Assembly: GCA_028688535.1 (NCBI GenBank)
Contig: JAQTXY010000042.1
Span: forward strand, 1 to 10,350
Length of the DNA stretch: 10,350 nucleotides
DNA from: Methanothrix sp.
GTDB taxonomy: Archaea; Halobacteriota; Methanosarcinia; Methanotrichales; Methanotrichaceae
Reading direction: 5' to 3'
Shown: one piece after another, positions 1-6,739 of the stretch
Layout of the letters: the number at the start of each line of letters is the position of its first letter
Numbering within the stretch: position 1 is the first letter of the stretch
The notes under the pieces: generated by a model
What the model was told of the DNA's origin: nothing
Seen by the model: only the letters and a program-made list of their open reading frames with translations
The model's database searches: none
Made by a program: the position numbers and the translations under genes

Positions 1-2624
1 ATATCACGCCGCTTCGTGCCTTAAATCGGGATATGTTGCGCCGATTTTTGGAATGGGGGGAGAGGCTGCACATCAGCGTCGCAGTTCGACATGGCGACAC
101 CAGCCAGGCGGATCGGAGAAAACAGGCCCTAAAGCCGCCGGATCTTCTCATCACAACCCCTGAAACATTGCAGATAATGCTGACTGGAAAACTCCTGCGC
201 AAGAATCTTTCTACTGTCAAGACCGTGGTGGTAGACGAGGTGCATGAGATGGCCTCCACCAAGCGCGGATCGCAGCTGGCTGTGCTCCTGGAGAGGCTGG
301 CAGAGCTTGCCGGCGATTTTCAAAGAATTGGGCTTTCAGCCACCGTGGGCTCGCCGCAGGTCGTGGCCAGGCTGCTCGTAGGAACGAAACGGAGCTCTAA
401 AATCATCCAGACGGATGTGGAGAGGGCCAGCGACTTTCGTGTTGTCAGCCCCGCTCCCAGCAGAGGGGATTATGCCATGGCCAGCACCCTGGAATGCGAT
501 CCCCGTCTGGCTGCGCAGATTCGCTTTATCCGAGAGACGGTGCACAATAAAAAGTGCCTCATCTTTGTGAATACCCGGCAGGCGGCTGAGGTCCTGGGCT
601 CCCGGTTCCGTCAGCTTGGCGAGCCTATCGGCGTGCACCACGGCAGTCTCTCAGTTGAAACGCGAGTGGAAGCTGAAGAGGCCTTCAAAGCCGGCGATTT
701 GCGAGGCCTGATCTGCACCTCCTCTATGGAACTGGGAATAGATATCGGTGATGTGGACCACGTTATTCAGTACAGCTCTCCGCGCGCCGTTGCCCGTCTT
801 TTGCAGCGCGTTGGCCGTTCTGGACACAAGATAGGTCTCGTCTCTTCCGGGACCATCATAGCCACCAGCGCCGATGATGTGGCCGAGGGCTGCGCCATTG
901 CCCGCGGGGCGGCAGCCGGCGAGCTGGAATCCATTTTGATTCATGAGAAGCCCACAGATGTCCTGGCCAATCAGATTGTAGGACTGGAAATGGATTTTGG
1001 CGACATCGATAGGGAGACGGTGCACCGAATCGTCACCAGAGCCTATCCCTTCCGGGATCTGTCGAAGGAGGAGATGGATGGCGTCATCACTCAAATGGTG
1101 GAGCATCGGCTGGCATGGCCGGATGGCGATATTTTGCAGAGGACTCGCAAGGCGCGGGAGTACTACATCGAGAACCTCTCCATGATTCCGGATGAGAAGA
1201 GGTATAACGTCTACGACATAGTAGGCCGCCGCTGTGTGGGAACTCTGGATGAGGCATTTGTCATAAGCTTCGCCCAGCCGGGGGCTACATTCGTCACCAA
1301 GGGAGAGATCTGGGAGATCACCGAGATTGCAGAGGATGAGATTAAGGTGGTGCCCATTCACCGGAGCGGAGAGATTCCCAGTTGGACTGGGGAGGAGATT
1401 CCCGTTCCCTTTGAGGTGGCCCAGGAGGTGGGCAGCATACGGCGGGAGATCTTGCAGACCCTGGAGAGCTTTGGAAGCGAAGGAGACGAAGGAGCCGAAA
1501 ATGAGTCTCTCGCCGGCAACGGTGCCGATCGGGCGGTGGCCATGCTGCAGAGAAAGTATCCGCTGGAGGATGTTGCGGCAAGAGAGCTTGTCGATCTCAT
1601 CAAAAAACAGATGGAGAAACATTTGCCTGTTCCCGATGAATCTCATATCGTGGTGGAGAGCGGGGGGGAGGGCGCCATCATCAATGCCTGTTTCGGCCAT
1701 AAGACCAATGACACACTGGGCCGGATCATAACTGCCATACTTTCCGCCAGGTTCGGCAGCAATGTTGCCCTGCAAATTGATCCATACAGAATTGAGCTGA
1801 CACTGCCCCGCGTCCTGCTGGCTGAGGAGATCAAGAAGTTGCTCATGGAGCTGGACAAAACTTACGTAGAGCCCATCCTGGAGATGACTCTCAAGAATAC
1901 TACGCTCCTCCGCTGGAAGATGGTGCACGTAGCCCGCAAATTCGGGGCCTTCTCTCGGGATGTGGACTATCAGAGGGTGAGCATGGCCAAGCTTCTGGCT
2001 GTCTTCGAGGGCACGCCTATGTACCGGGAGGCGTTGCGGGAGATCTATCATGACCGACTGGACATAGAACGGGCCAAATGGGTGTTGGAGAGAATTCAGG
2101 ACGGCTCAATTGAGATCATCGCCAGCTCGCCTAGCCCCATCGGAACCTCTGGCAGAGGCGGAGGCAGGGATGTCACATCGCCAGAGCACGCTGATGCAGC
2201 GGTCATTGATCTCTTAAAAAACCGCATCATGAACGATCGGGTCCTCCTCTTCTGCGTCAACTGCAAGAAATGGAAGAGCATGCGCCAGGTGGAGCGAGTG
2301 GCAGAGCAGCCGGAATGTCCCTTATGCGGATCACGCATGGTGGCAGCCCTCAAGCCCTGGGAAGAAGAGGAGATCAAGATCGTCAAGAAGCCGGAGAAGA
2401 AGAAGACCGCTGAAGACAAGCGCAGGACCAAGCGGGTCTTTCGCAATGCCAACCTGGTCTTGAGCTACGGCAAGACCGCAGCTATCGCTTTAGCGAGCCG
2501 GGGACTTGGCCCGGAGACGGCGGCGAGGGTGGTGGGAAAGATGCAGAGTGATGAACTGGAGTTCTACCGGGATATTCTGAAGGCGGAGAGGGAGTATGCC
2601 AGGACGAAGAGGTTTTGGGGGTGA
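1..2624 (+). CDS. lhr: Lhr-type ATP-dependent helicase (5' partial)
   Basis: This is a superfamily 2 helicase of the Lhr (large helicase-related) group, which unwinds nucleic acid 3' to 5' and is linked to DNA repair and RNA metabolism. The open frame runs to the left edge: codons from base 3 read ITPLRALNRDM, helicase motif Ia, so ATG 33 is an internal Met and not the start. The Q motif and Walker A lie upstream of the window. Visible motifs are II DEVH (234-245), III SAT (336-344), IV around FVNTRQAAE, V around SSMELGIDIGD and VI QRVGRSGH (804-827). A winged-helix and Lhr core region follows. Near the C-terminus is CX2C...CPLC (2253-2327), a likely four-Cys zinc finger, then a Lys/Glu-rich linker and a short domain ending at a TGA. 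About 870 codons are present, so the whole protein is probably slightly over 900 residues. It lacks the long C-terminal extension of E. coli Lhr, as archaeal members do. The family call is very secure; the exact substrate is not visible. Confidence 0.95.
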   Translation, partial: ITPLRALNRDMLRRFLEWGERLHISVAVRHGDTSQADRRKQALKPPDLLITTPETLQIMLTGKLLRKNLSTVKTVVVDEVHEMASTKRGSQLAVLLERLAELAGDFQRIGLSATVGSPQVVARLLVGTKRSSKIIQTDVERASDFRVVSPAPSRGDYAMASTLECDPRLAAQIRFIRETVHNKKCLIFVNTRQAAEVLGSRFRQLGEPIGVHHGSLSVETRVEAEEAFKAGDLRGLICTSSMELGIDIGDVDHVIQYSSPRAVARLLQRVGRSGHKIGLVSSGTIIATSADDVAEGCAIARGAAAGELESILIHEKPTDVLANQIVGLEMDFGDIDRETVHRIVTRAYPFRDLSKEEMDGVITQMVEHRLAWPDGDILQRTRKAREYYIENLSMIPDEKRYNVYDIVGRRCVGTLDEAFVISFAQPGATFVTKGEIWEITEIAEDEIKVVPIHRSGEIPSWTGEEIPVPFEVAQEVGSIRREILQTLESFGSEGDEGAENESLAGNGADRAVAMLQRKYPLEDVAARELVDLIKKQMEKHLPVPDESHIVVESGGEGAIINACFGHKTNDTLGRIITAILSARFGSNVALQIDPYRIELTLPRVLLAEEIKKLLMELDKTYVEPILEMTLKNTTLLRWKMVHVARKFGAFSRDVDYQRVSMAKLLAVFEGTPMYREALREIYHDRLDIERAKWVLERIQDGSIEIIASSPSPIGTSGRGGGRDVTSPEHADAAVIDLLKNRIMNDRVLLFCVNCKKWKSMRQVERVAEQPECPLCGSRMVAALKPWEEEEIKIVKKPEKKKTAEDKRRTKRVFRNANLVLSYGKTAAIALASRGLGPETAARVVGKMQSDELEFYRDILKAEREYARTKRFWG

Positions 2625-2799
2625 GATAACAGGGATTTACCCGCTGAAAGCAAAAGGCTGTGGAGTCCTGAAATTATAGTATCCAAATTATTCATATAAT
2701 TTCGCAACTAAAGTCTCGATCATAGCAATGCCTCGTCTTCTTTCATATGTTTCTCTTTAAGAGTTGGCAATGCTTAACTTTTTGTCCACACGGAAAAAG

Positions 2800-2808
2800 G
2801 CTAAATAG
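2800..2808 (+). promoter_or_regulatory. Possible TATA box for the small Lys-rich gene
   Basis: GCTAAATAG with an A/G-rich flank (CGGAAAAAG) upstream resembles an archaeal BRE-TATA pair. Transcription would start near 2830, giving a leader of about 10 bases that just contains the Shine-Dalgarno sequence. A second candidate, TCATATAAT at 2692-2700, would give a leader of over 100 bases. The choice between them is uncertain. Confidence 0.4.
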
Positions 2809-2838
2809 AATCAGCCAAAGGCGTAGCGAGGTGACTTT

Positions 2839-2976
2839 ATGCCAACAAGCAAAAAACAATTAGAGAAACTGAACCGGGTGAAGAAAGCCAAGGCAGAAGA
2901 GCTTTCGAAGCTGGCTGCAGCGGGCAGCCAAGACGCTAAGAAGAAGCTCAAGAAGCTCGAGAAAAAGATGAAGTAG
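2839..2976 (+). CDS. Small Lys-rich basic protein, 45 aa, unknown function
   Basis: This short gene starts at ATG 2839 and stops at TAG 2974-2976. A near-perfect Shine-Dalgarno sequence, GAGGTGA at 2828-2834, sits four bases before the start and is the strongest ribosome binding site in the window. The protein has 15 Lys and one Arg against five acidic residues in 45, so its net charge is about +11. It reads as two amphipathic helices (residues about 4-27 and 32-45, with Leu/Val/Ala spaced in a helical pattern) joined by a short AGSQD turn. There is no Cys, aromatic residue, signal peptide or membrane segment. The gene stands alone between the helicase and a convergent transporter gene, and T-rich sequence follows its stop. 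The charge would suit a nucleic-acid-binding or ribosome-associated protein, but that is inference; I do not recognise the family. Confidence 0.75.
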   Translation: MPTSKKQLEKLNRVKKAKAEELSKLAAAGSQDAKKKLKKLEKKMK

Positions 2977-2982
2977 CCGTCT

Positions 2983-3011
2983 GATTTTCTACATAATTTT
3001 ATTTTCTTTTT
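2983..3011 (+). terminator. T-rich terminator after the small gene
   Basis: Runs of T4, T4, T4 and T5 within 30 bases (GATTTTC...ATTTTATTTTCTTTTT) directly follow the small gene's stop. Clustered T-tracts are the usual archaeal intrinsic termination signal and need no hairpin. Confidence 0.6.
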
Positions 3012-3012
3012 A

Positions 3013-3029
3013 ATGACTTCGTAAGTCAT
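3013..3029. other. Perfect 7-bp hairpin between convergent genes
   Basis: ATGACTT-CGT-AAGTCAT is a perfect inverted repeat with a three-base loop. It lies between the T-tract of the small gene and the end of the convergent transporter gene. It may protect the 3' end of the minus-strand operon transcript or mark its end. No T-run follows it on the minus strand, so it is not a bacterial-type terminator for that operon. Confidence 0.5.
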
Positions 3030-3077
3030 GTATTTCTTGTTCTGGCAGGGCGGCGAAAGGCCTAATCTTCTTTGCTC

Positions 3078-4340
3078 TCATCGCGCCACTTTGGCCTTGG
3101 CTTCTGGAATCTGCTTGATAAATGGTTTATTCGATAAAAGTAGCCATAAGGCCAGGCAGGTTAAACCGGTGAGGATGTTCATCCCCCCCAAGACCTGTAT
3201 GGTATTGCTCCAGGGCAGCGAGATTATGGTCATGCCGACGCTGCCCATAAAGATGCCAAAGCAGCTCATGAGGGCCGAAGCTGAACCGGTATCCTCTTCC
3301 TGCTGCTCGAGCATCAGATTTGCGCCTGGAGTGCGCACACAGCTGGCCATAAGCGTGGCAGGCAGCAACACTAGGGCAAATATTATGGGTTTGATGCTTC
3401 CCAGAAGAGCAATCATTAGTCCGCTAGCTGAGATCGTGGCAAAACAGGACATGATGATCGATCGGCGCAGAAAGCGTCTAGCCAGCCGGAGATATAACAC
3501 GGGCCCAGTGATCATTCCCAGGGCATTGAAGGCAAAATAGTAGCTGTAGGTCTGCTCGCTCAGGCCGAATCCATTTATATAAATATACGACGATGCTGCT
3601 ATGAATGCCATGCTGGATAGGCTGAGCAATGAAAAGATCAAGAGCAAGGAAGCAAAGCCAGGATTTTTTGCTACTTTGCCAAGCCTTCCCCAGGCCTGCT
3701 CTGCCGTTCCAGTATAGCGTTTCTCAGCAGTTTCCTGCAAAGCTATGCTTCCCGCCAGCGCCAGCAGGCCGATGCCTCCGAGAATCAGGAACACTCCTCT
3801 CCAGGAGGTTATGCGAAGCAAGAGAGCGCCTAGGACAGGTGCGGCCATGGGAGATATGAGAACCATGGACTGAACCAGAGCTAAAATCGTCTCCCGATTT
3901 TTTCTGTCGTAGACATCTTTGATTATGGCGGTGGCTACGGCAAAAGCCCCGCTACCACCCAGGGCTTGCAGGATCCGGAATAATATTAATTGGTATATAT
4001 CTACAGAACCTGCGCACAGAAAGCTGGCCACAGAATAAATGGACAGAGCAATCAGTAGTATCGGTCTGCGTCCGTATTTGTCGCTTTGCGGCCCCCAAAA
4101 AAGAGTCCCTCCTGCGAAAAAGACAAAAAACAGGATCAAAGTAAGATTGGCAAGGTCAGTTGATACCCCGAAAAATTTGGCCATGCCCGGCAAGGCAGGC
4201 AGATAGAGGTCCGTAGATAATGGAACGAACGCGCTCAGGAATGCTATGAGTCCGATTAGCCCCTTTTCACCCAGATATTTTTGTCTCAATCTCCGCCCCA
4301 ACAGCTCTTCTTTTTCTCTATCCTCTCCAGGAGATCGCAC
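3078..4340 (-). CDS. MFS exporter, Bcr/CflA-like drug-resistance family
   Basis: This is a cytoplasmic-membrane proton-coupled efflux transporter of the major facilitator superfamily. The 420-residue length and about 12 hydrophobic segments are typical of 12-helix drug exporters. TM1 ends in STDLYLPALP, characteristic of the Bcr/CflA branch. Motif A is GPQSDKYGRRP (residues about 83-93), motif B RILQALGGSGA lies in TM4 (about 122-132), and a motif C-like SPMAAPVLGALLL follows in TM5. The annotated start is GTG 4340, which overlaps the upstream flavoprotein gene by 55 bases and has no clear ribosome binding site. TTG 4289, which overlaps the flavoprotein stop as TTGA and follows a GGGGCGGAG stretch, would give a 403-residue protein with a normal short N-terminus and is a serious alternative. 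The overlap implies one transcript and coupled translation. The substrate cannot be read from sequence. Confidence 0.92.
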   Translation of the reverse strand: MRSPGEDREKEELLGRRLRQKYLGEKGLIGLIAFLSAFVPLSTDLYLPALPGMAKFFGVSTDLANLTLILFFVFFAGGTLFWGPQSDKYGRRPILLIALSIYSVASFLCAGSVDIYQLILFRILQALGGSGAFAVATAIIKDVYDRKNRETILALVQSMVLISPMAAPVLGALLLRITSWRGVFLILGGIGLLALAGSIALQETAEKRYTGTAEQAWGRLGKVAKNPGFASLLLIFSLLSLSSMAFIAASSYIYINGFGLSEQTYSYYFAFNALGMITGPVLYLRLARRFLRRSIIMSCFATISASGLMIALLGSIKPIIFALVLLPATLMASCVRTPGANLMLEQQEEDTGSASALMSCFGIFMGSVGMTIISLPWSNTIQVLGGMNILTGLTCLALWLLLSNKPFIKQIPEAKAKVAR

Positions 4341-4873
4341 AGCTTATTAGCGCTGGCGACGACCGTCTTTCTGCCGATGCGATCCTCAGCCGCAGGCCGA
4401 ACGGCAATGCCTCCGAAGTGCGCATCATCGCCAACTACTATCATGCCGTGGATGTGCATCCAGGCGTGCACCGTCTCCAGTGCCTTCTCCTGGCCGCCGT
4501 TTCTTGCTCCTCCAACGCTAAGCGCGCAGCCGACCTTATCTTTAAGACGAAAGCCCTGTCTGCGCAGCGGAATGGTCCGATCGAAGATTGCTTTGAGTTG
4601 AGCAGTCACGCTTCCAAAGTAGACCGGCGTGGCGATGATAATACCGTCTGCTCTCTCTAGCGAGCCGAGGACATCTGTCATATCGTCCTCTTTAGGACAG
4701 GATTTTCCTTTGCTGCAGTCCCCGCAGTCATTACAAAAATCCACACTCATCTCCGAAACGAGCAACCTCTCTGTCTCAAAGCCCCTCTCTTTGGCTACTG
4801 ATAGGGCTTCATTTAAGAGCAACTCAGTATTTCCGGCTTTTCTAGGACTGCCGCATATGCCAACTACTATCAC
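4286..4873 (-). CDS. Iron-sulfur flavoprotein (Isf-type NAD(P)H/FMN reductase fold)
   Basis: This 195-residue flavodoxin-fold protein of the FMN-reductase superfamily starts at GTG 4873, behind a strong GGAGGG Shine-Dalgarno (eight-base spacing). GSPRKAGNTE at residues 8-17 is the FMN phosphate-binding loop after the first beta strand. Cys47, Cys50, Cys53 and Cys59 form CX2CX2CX5C, the compact motif that binds a 4Fe-4S cluster in archaeal iron-sulfur flavoproteins. TPVYFGSVTAQLKAIFDRT (about 82-100) is the conserved flavin-contact region. Studied methanogen Isf proteins take electrons from ferredoxin and reduce O2 and H2O2, so a role in oxidative-stress defence in the cytoplasm is likely but inferred. 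It is the first gene of a two-gene operon with the MFS exporter, suggesting the pair may respond to the same toxic or redox-active compound. A plain quinone or aromatic reductase role is possible. Confidence 0.92.
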   Translation of the reverse strand: MIVVGICGSPRKAGNTELLLNEALSVAKERGFETERLLVSEMSVDFCNDCGDCSKGKSCPKEDDMTDVLGSLERADGIIIATPVYFGSVTAQLKAIFDRTIPLRRQGFRLKDKVGCALSVGGARNGGQEKALETVHAWMHIHGMIVVGDDAHFGGIAVRPAAEDRIGRKTVVASANKLCDLLERIEKKKSCWGGD

Positions 4874-4902
4874 CTTTTGCTCCCTCCTCTAAAGGACCCG
4901 GC

Positions 4903-4920
4903 AAAAGAAGATCTTCTTTT
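4903..4920. promoter_or_regulatory. 18-bp perfect palindrome, candidate operator
   Basis: AAAAGAAGATCTTCTTTT equals its own reverse complement over all 18 bases. It lies 30 bases upstream of the flavoprotein start and just downstream of the transcript start predicted from the TATA box at 4946-4956. That is where a dimeric repressor would block transcription. The function is inferred from symmetry and position. Confidence 0.5.
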
Positions 4921-4945
4921 CATATTCATGCAATCTTTCTTTTCT

Positions 4946-4956
4946 GTATTATAGAT
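4946..4956 (-). promoter_or_regulatory. TATA box for the flavoprotein-exporter operon
   Basis: On the minus strand this reads ATCTATAATAC, a fair archaeal TATA element. Transcription would start near 4925, giving a leader of about 50 bases that contains the 18-bp palindrome and the GGAGGG ribosome binding site. Confidence 0.45.
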
Positions 4957-5007
4957 CTACCTGTCACTATTGAATATTATGAGCTGGTAGCGGCCTTGGA
5001 GCAGGTT

Positions 5008-5041
5008 TCTGGTTTACCACATAAATCTGGTTTACCACATA
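5008..5041. repeat. Two direct copies of a 16-bp element
   Basis: TCTGGTTTACCACATA occurs at 5008-5023 and again, identically, at 5026-5041, with a period of 18 bases. The pair ends where an A/T-rich, TATA-like stretch (CATATTTTTATG, 5038-5049) begins, about 45 bases before the secreted-protein start. Tandem identical sites on nearly two helical turns suggest cooperative binding by a regulator of that gene, possibly also of the divergent flavoprotein operon. With only two copies it is not a CRISPR array. Confidence 0.65.
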
Positions 5042-5085
5042 TTTTTATGCCATGGGGCCAAAAACAACGGATGTAGGTCTATACG

Positions 5086-5604
5086 ATGCAGGTCGAAAAG
5101 ATATGCAAACAAAGGATTTTTCCGGCCTTGATCGCCATATTTGTAATGCTTTGTCAGTCTGGGGTTGGGGTCGTATGGCAATATGTGGACAGCTATAGCT
5201 CAGATTCTCAGAACGCCCAGCCGTCTTTATCGTCTGTTGCATTGGCATCAGATGTCAAGGGCAAAGCGCCGTCTACTGAGAGCTCATTCGCGACAGGTAT
5301 AGGTCTCTGGAGCTGGGGAGGATCACCAAGGGGATTTTCCATCGCCAATGGGACGCTTAAATATCCGGATGACTACTATACATCTCATTTTAACCTGGGA
5401 TATGGCAAGAGTGATTTTCCATATGGCCAGAATAAGCTTCAGAACTTGAGCCAATACTCCACCGGATTTGCCACGGGATTTACTACGAATTATCCTGGAT
5501 ATAATATCTATAGCCTTCTCTCTGACGGGAAGTCCAGTTACGATCCCTGGAATAACTATCCTGGATATGATCCTAATTACCCATATGGATATACCGGCTC
5601 CTGA
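5086..5604 (+). CDS. Secreted Tyr/Gly-rich protein, unknown function
   Basis: This 172-residue protein has an N-terminal export signal: basic residues (KICKQR), then a hydrophobic core FPALIAIFVMLC at about 12-23. The segment after it is Ser/Ala-rich and low in complexity. The C-terminal 80 residues hold about 15 Tyr plus many Gly, Pro, Asn and Phe, with the phrase NYPGY twice and a closing YPYGY. There are potential N-glycosylation sequons (NGT, NLS). No catalytic motif or known domain is visible. Such aromatic, Gly/Pro-rich tails occur in surface, sheath and matrix proteins, so an extracellular structural or adhesive role is a guess from composition. Base usage resembles the neighbours. ATG 5086 is chosen because the ATGs at 5052 and 5071 are out of frame or closed at once; no strong ribosome binding site is present. 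A terminator follows directly. Confidence 0.72.
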   Translation: MQVEKICKQRIFPALIAIFVMLCQSGVGVVWQYVDSYSSDSQNAQPSLSSVALASDVKGKAPSTESSFATGIGLWSWGGSPRGFSIANGTLKYPDDYYTSHFNLGYGKSDFPYGQNKLQNLSQYSTGFATGFTTNYPGYNIYSLLSDGKSSYDPWNNYPGYDPNYPYGYTGS

Positions 5605-5607
5605 GGA

Positions 5608-5630
5608 CTGGCCGGTTTTGCCAGCTTTTT
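5608..5630 (+). terminator. Hairpin and T-tract terminator
   Basis: CTGGC (5608-5612) pairs with GCCAG (5620-5624), and T5 follows at 5626-5630. It begins four bases after the secreted-protein stop and would end that transcript before the PRC-barrel gene. Confidence 0.65.
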
Positions 5631-5729
5631 CATCAGGTGCTGATTATCAATGATCCGACCTGGAATATGTTTCGCGAATAAACTATGTAGCATATCGTAT
5701 TTCTTCTCAGTCGAGCCTTGAGAGATTTG

Positions 5730-5738
5730 CTTAAAAAG
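5730..5738 (+). promoter_or_regulatory. TATA box for the PRC-barrel/Thg1 pair
   Basis: CTTAAAAAG resembles an archaeal TATA element. A transcript start near 5760 is expected, which lies after the TTG at 5718 and before the ATGs at 5784 and 5796. This argues that translation begins at one of the ATGs. Confidence 0.4.
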
Positions 5739-5795
5739 TCTTTTTTCCAGAGCAAGGTTAATATCCAATACACGAATTTTATTATGGGATTTTGG

Positions 5796-6056
5796 ATGAA
5801 TGTAGAGATCACATCGCTCCTGGACCAAGATGTCTATACTCAAAAGGGCGTCTTTGTGGGCAGGGTAGAAGATGCCGTCCTTGACCCTGAGAACGGCGTG
5901 GTGAGCGGCCTGGCTCTAGGAGACGTTAACCGGGAGCTATTTGATCAAAAGGGTAAGGGGATCGTAATACCTTATCGCTGGGTTACTGCAGTTGGCGATA
6001 TAGTCATTATCCGGCACCTGACTCGAAATGCAAAGGATCAGCGCAAAGTCGACTAG
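5796..6056 (+). CDS. PRC-barrel domain protein
   Basis: This is a single PRC-barrel domain of 86 residues. It reads MNVEITSLLDQDVYTQKGVF, then VGRVEDAVLDPENG, GLALGD, and the closing GIVIPYRWVTAVGDIVII. This pattern of short beta strands is seen throughout archaeal stand-alone PRC-barrel proteins. In bacteria the domain occurs in the photosynthetic reaction-centre H subunit and in the ribosome-maturation protein RimM. The stand-alone archaeal forms have no settled function; a link to RNA processing or to division has been proposed. The frame stays open up to a TTG at 5718, and ATG 5784 is also possible, but family N-termini match ATG 5796 best. The gene overlaps the start of thg1 by 29 bases, so the two are almost certainly co-transcribed. 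A role connected with RNA maturation would fit but is inference. Confidence 0.85.
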   Translation: MNVEITSLLDQDVYTQKGVFVGRVEDAVLDPENGVVSGLALGDVNRELFDQKGKGIVIPYRWVTAVGDIVIIRHLTRNAKDQRKVD

Positions 6057-6723
6057 CTGGGAGATTTATTCCGGCCTATGTGCTCGCGCGCCACTGGTAG
6101 TTAGAGCGGACGGAAGAGGTTTCAAAAAGGTGCTGGAGGAAAGCATTAAGCCTTACGACATTGACTTTGCCAGATCGATGGCGAGCGTCGTAGTGAGATT
6201 CTTTTTAGATTTTGGGCCAACTCCCGCTCTGGCCTTCACATTCTCTGATGAGATCAGCTTGGTCTTTCTTGATGCGCCCTTTTCCGGTAGAGTGGAAAAA
6301 ATCGATTCGCTGGTCGCAGGTTTTCTCTCTGCGGCGCTATCGTTGGAGCTTCAAAGGCTCGTTTCCATGGATTGCCGCACGATCCCTCTTTGCAGGGAGG
6401 AGATATGCAGCTACCTTGTGGAGCGGCAGAATGAAACCTGGCGAAATCATGTCTTCTCATATGGATTTTACATGCTGCGAGAGGAGGGTCTTAATGAGGC
6501 CCAAGCCATGGAAAAGCTGCGAGGGTTAAGGGAGCGGGAGATTCATGAGCTTGTCTTCCAGAAGGGCATAAATCTGGCCAAGACTCCTGCCTGGGAAAGG
6601 CGAGGCATAATGGTCTACCGTAAAGTTGGGCATGTGGCAGTGGATTGGGATATTCCGCTCTTCTCAACAAAAGAGGGAAAAGCGATTTTGGCAGAGATGA
6701 TTAGCGAGCCAAGTACAGGATAA
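6028..6723 (+). CDS. thg1: tRNA-His guanylyltransferase (Thg1 family)
   Basis: Thg1 enzymes add nucleotides in the 3'-to-5' direction. They supply or repair the extra G(-1) at the 5' end of tRNA-His, and archaeal members do so by templated addition. The 231-residue protein carries VVRADGRGF at residues 24-32, with metal-ligand Asp28. FTFSDEISLVF follows at about 70-80, with the catalytic Asp74 and Glu75 of the palm fold shared with DNA polymerases. SYLVERQNETWRNHVFSYGFY (about 128-148) matches the conserved helix that contacts tRNA and triphosphate. Length is normal for archaeal Thg1. The start is ATG 6028, inside the end of the PRC-barrel gene; no later in-frame ATG precedes the first conserved motif. 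No ribosome binding site is seen, so translation is probably coupled. The frame has no internal TAG, unlike the Methanosarcina acetivorans gene reported to contain a pyrrolysine codon. It ends 16 bases from a convergent gene. Confidence 0.93.
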   Translation: MQRISAKSTSWEIYSGLCARAPLVVRADGRGFKKVLEESIKPYDIDFARSMASVVVRFFLDFGPTPALAFTFSDEISLVFLDAPFSGRVEKIDSLVAGFLSAALSLELQRLVSMDCRTIPLCREEICSYLVERQNETWRNHVFSYGFYMLREEGLNEAQAMEKLRGLREREIHELVFQKGINLAKTPAWERRGIMVYRKVGHVAVDWDIPLFSTKEGKAILAEMISEPSTG

Positions 6724-6739
6724 AATAATCTAGTAACCA

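Noticed and set aside
651..2051. 466-codon open frame antisense to the helicase
   Set aside because: It is fully inside the helicase gene, has no recognisable domain, and is a by-product of the codon pattern on the opposite strand.
3028..3540. 170-codon plus-strand frame
   Set aside because: It is antisense to the MFS exporter gene, whose motifs and membrane helices are clear.
5008..5041. CRISPR array
   Set aside because: There are only two 16-bp copies with a two-base gap, no spacers and no cas genes.
5718..5795. N-terminal extension of the PRC-barrel protein from TTG 5718
   Set aside because: It lies upstream of the likely transcript start, lacks a ribosome binding site, and family N-termini align with ATG 5796.
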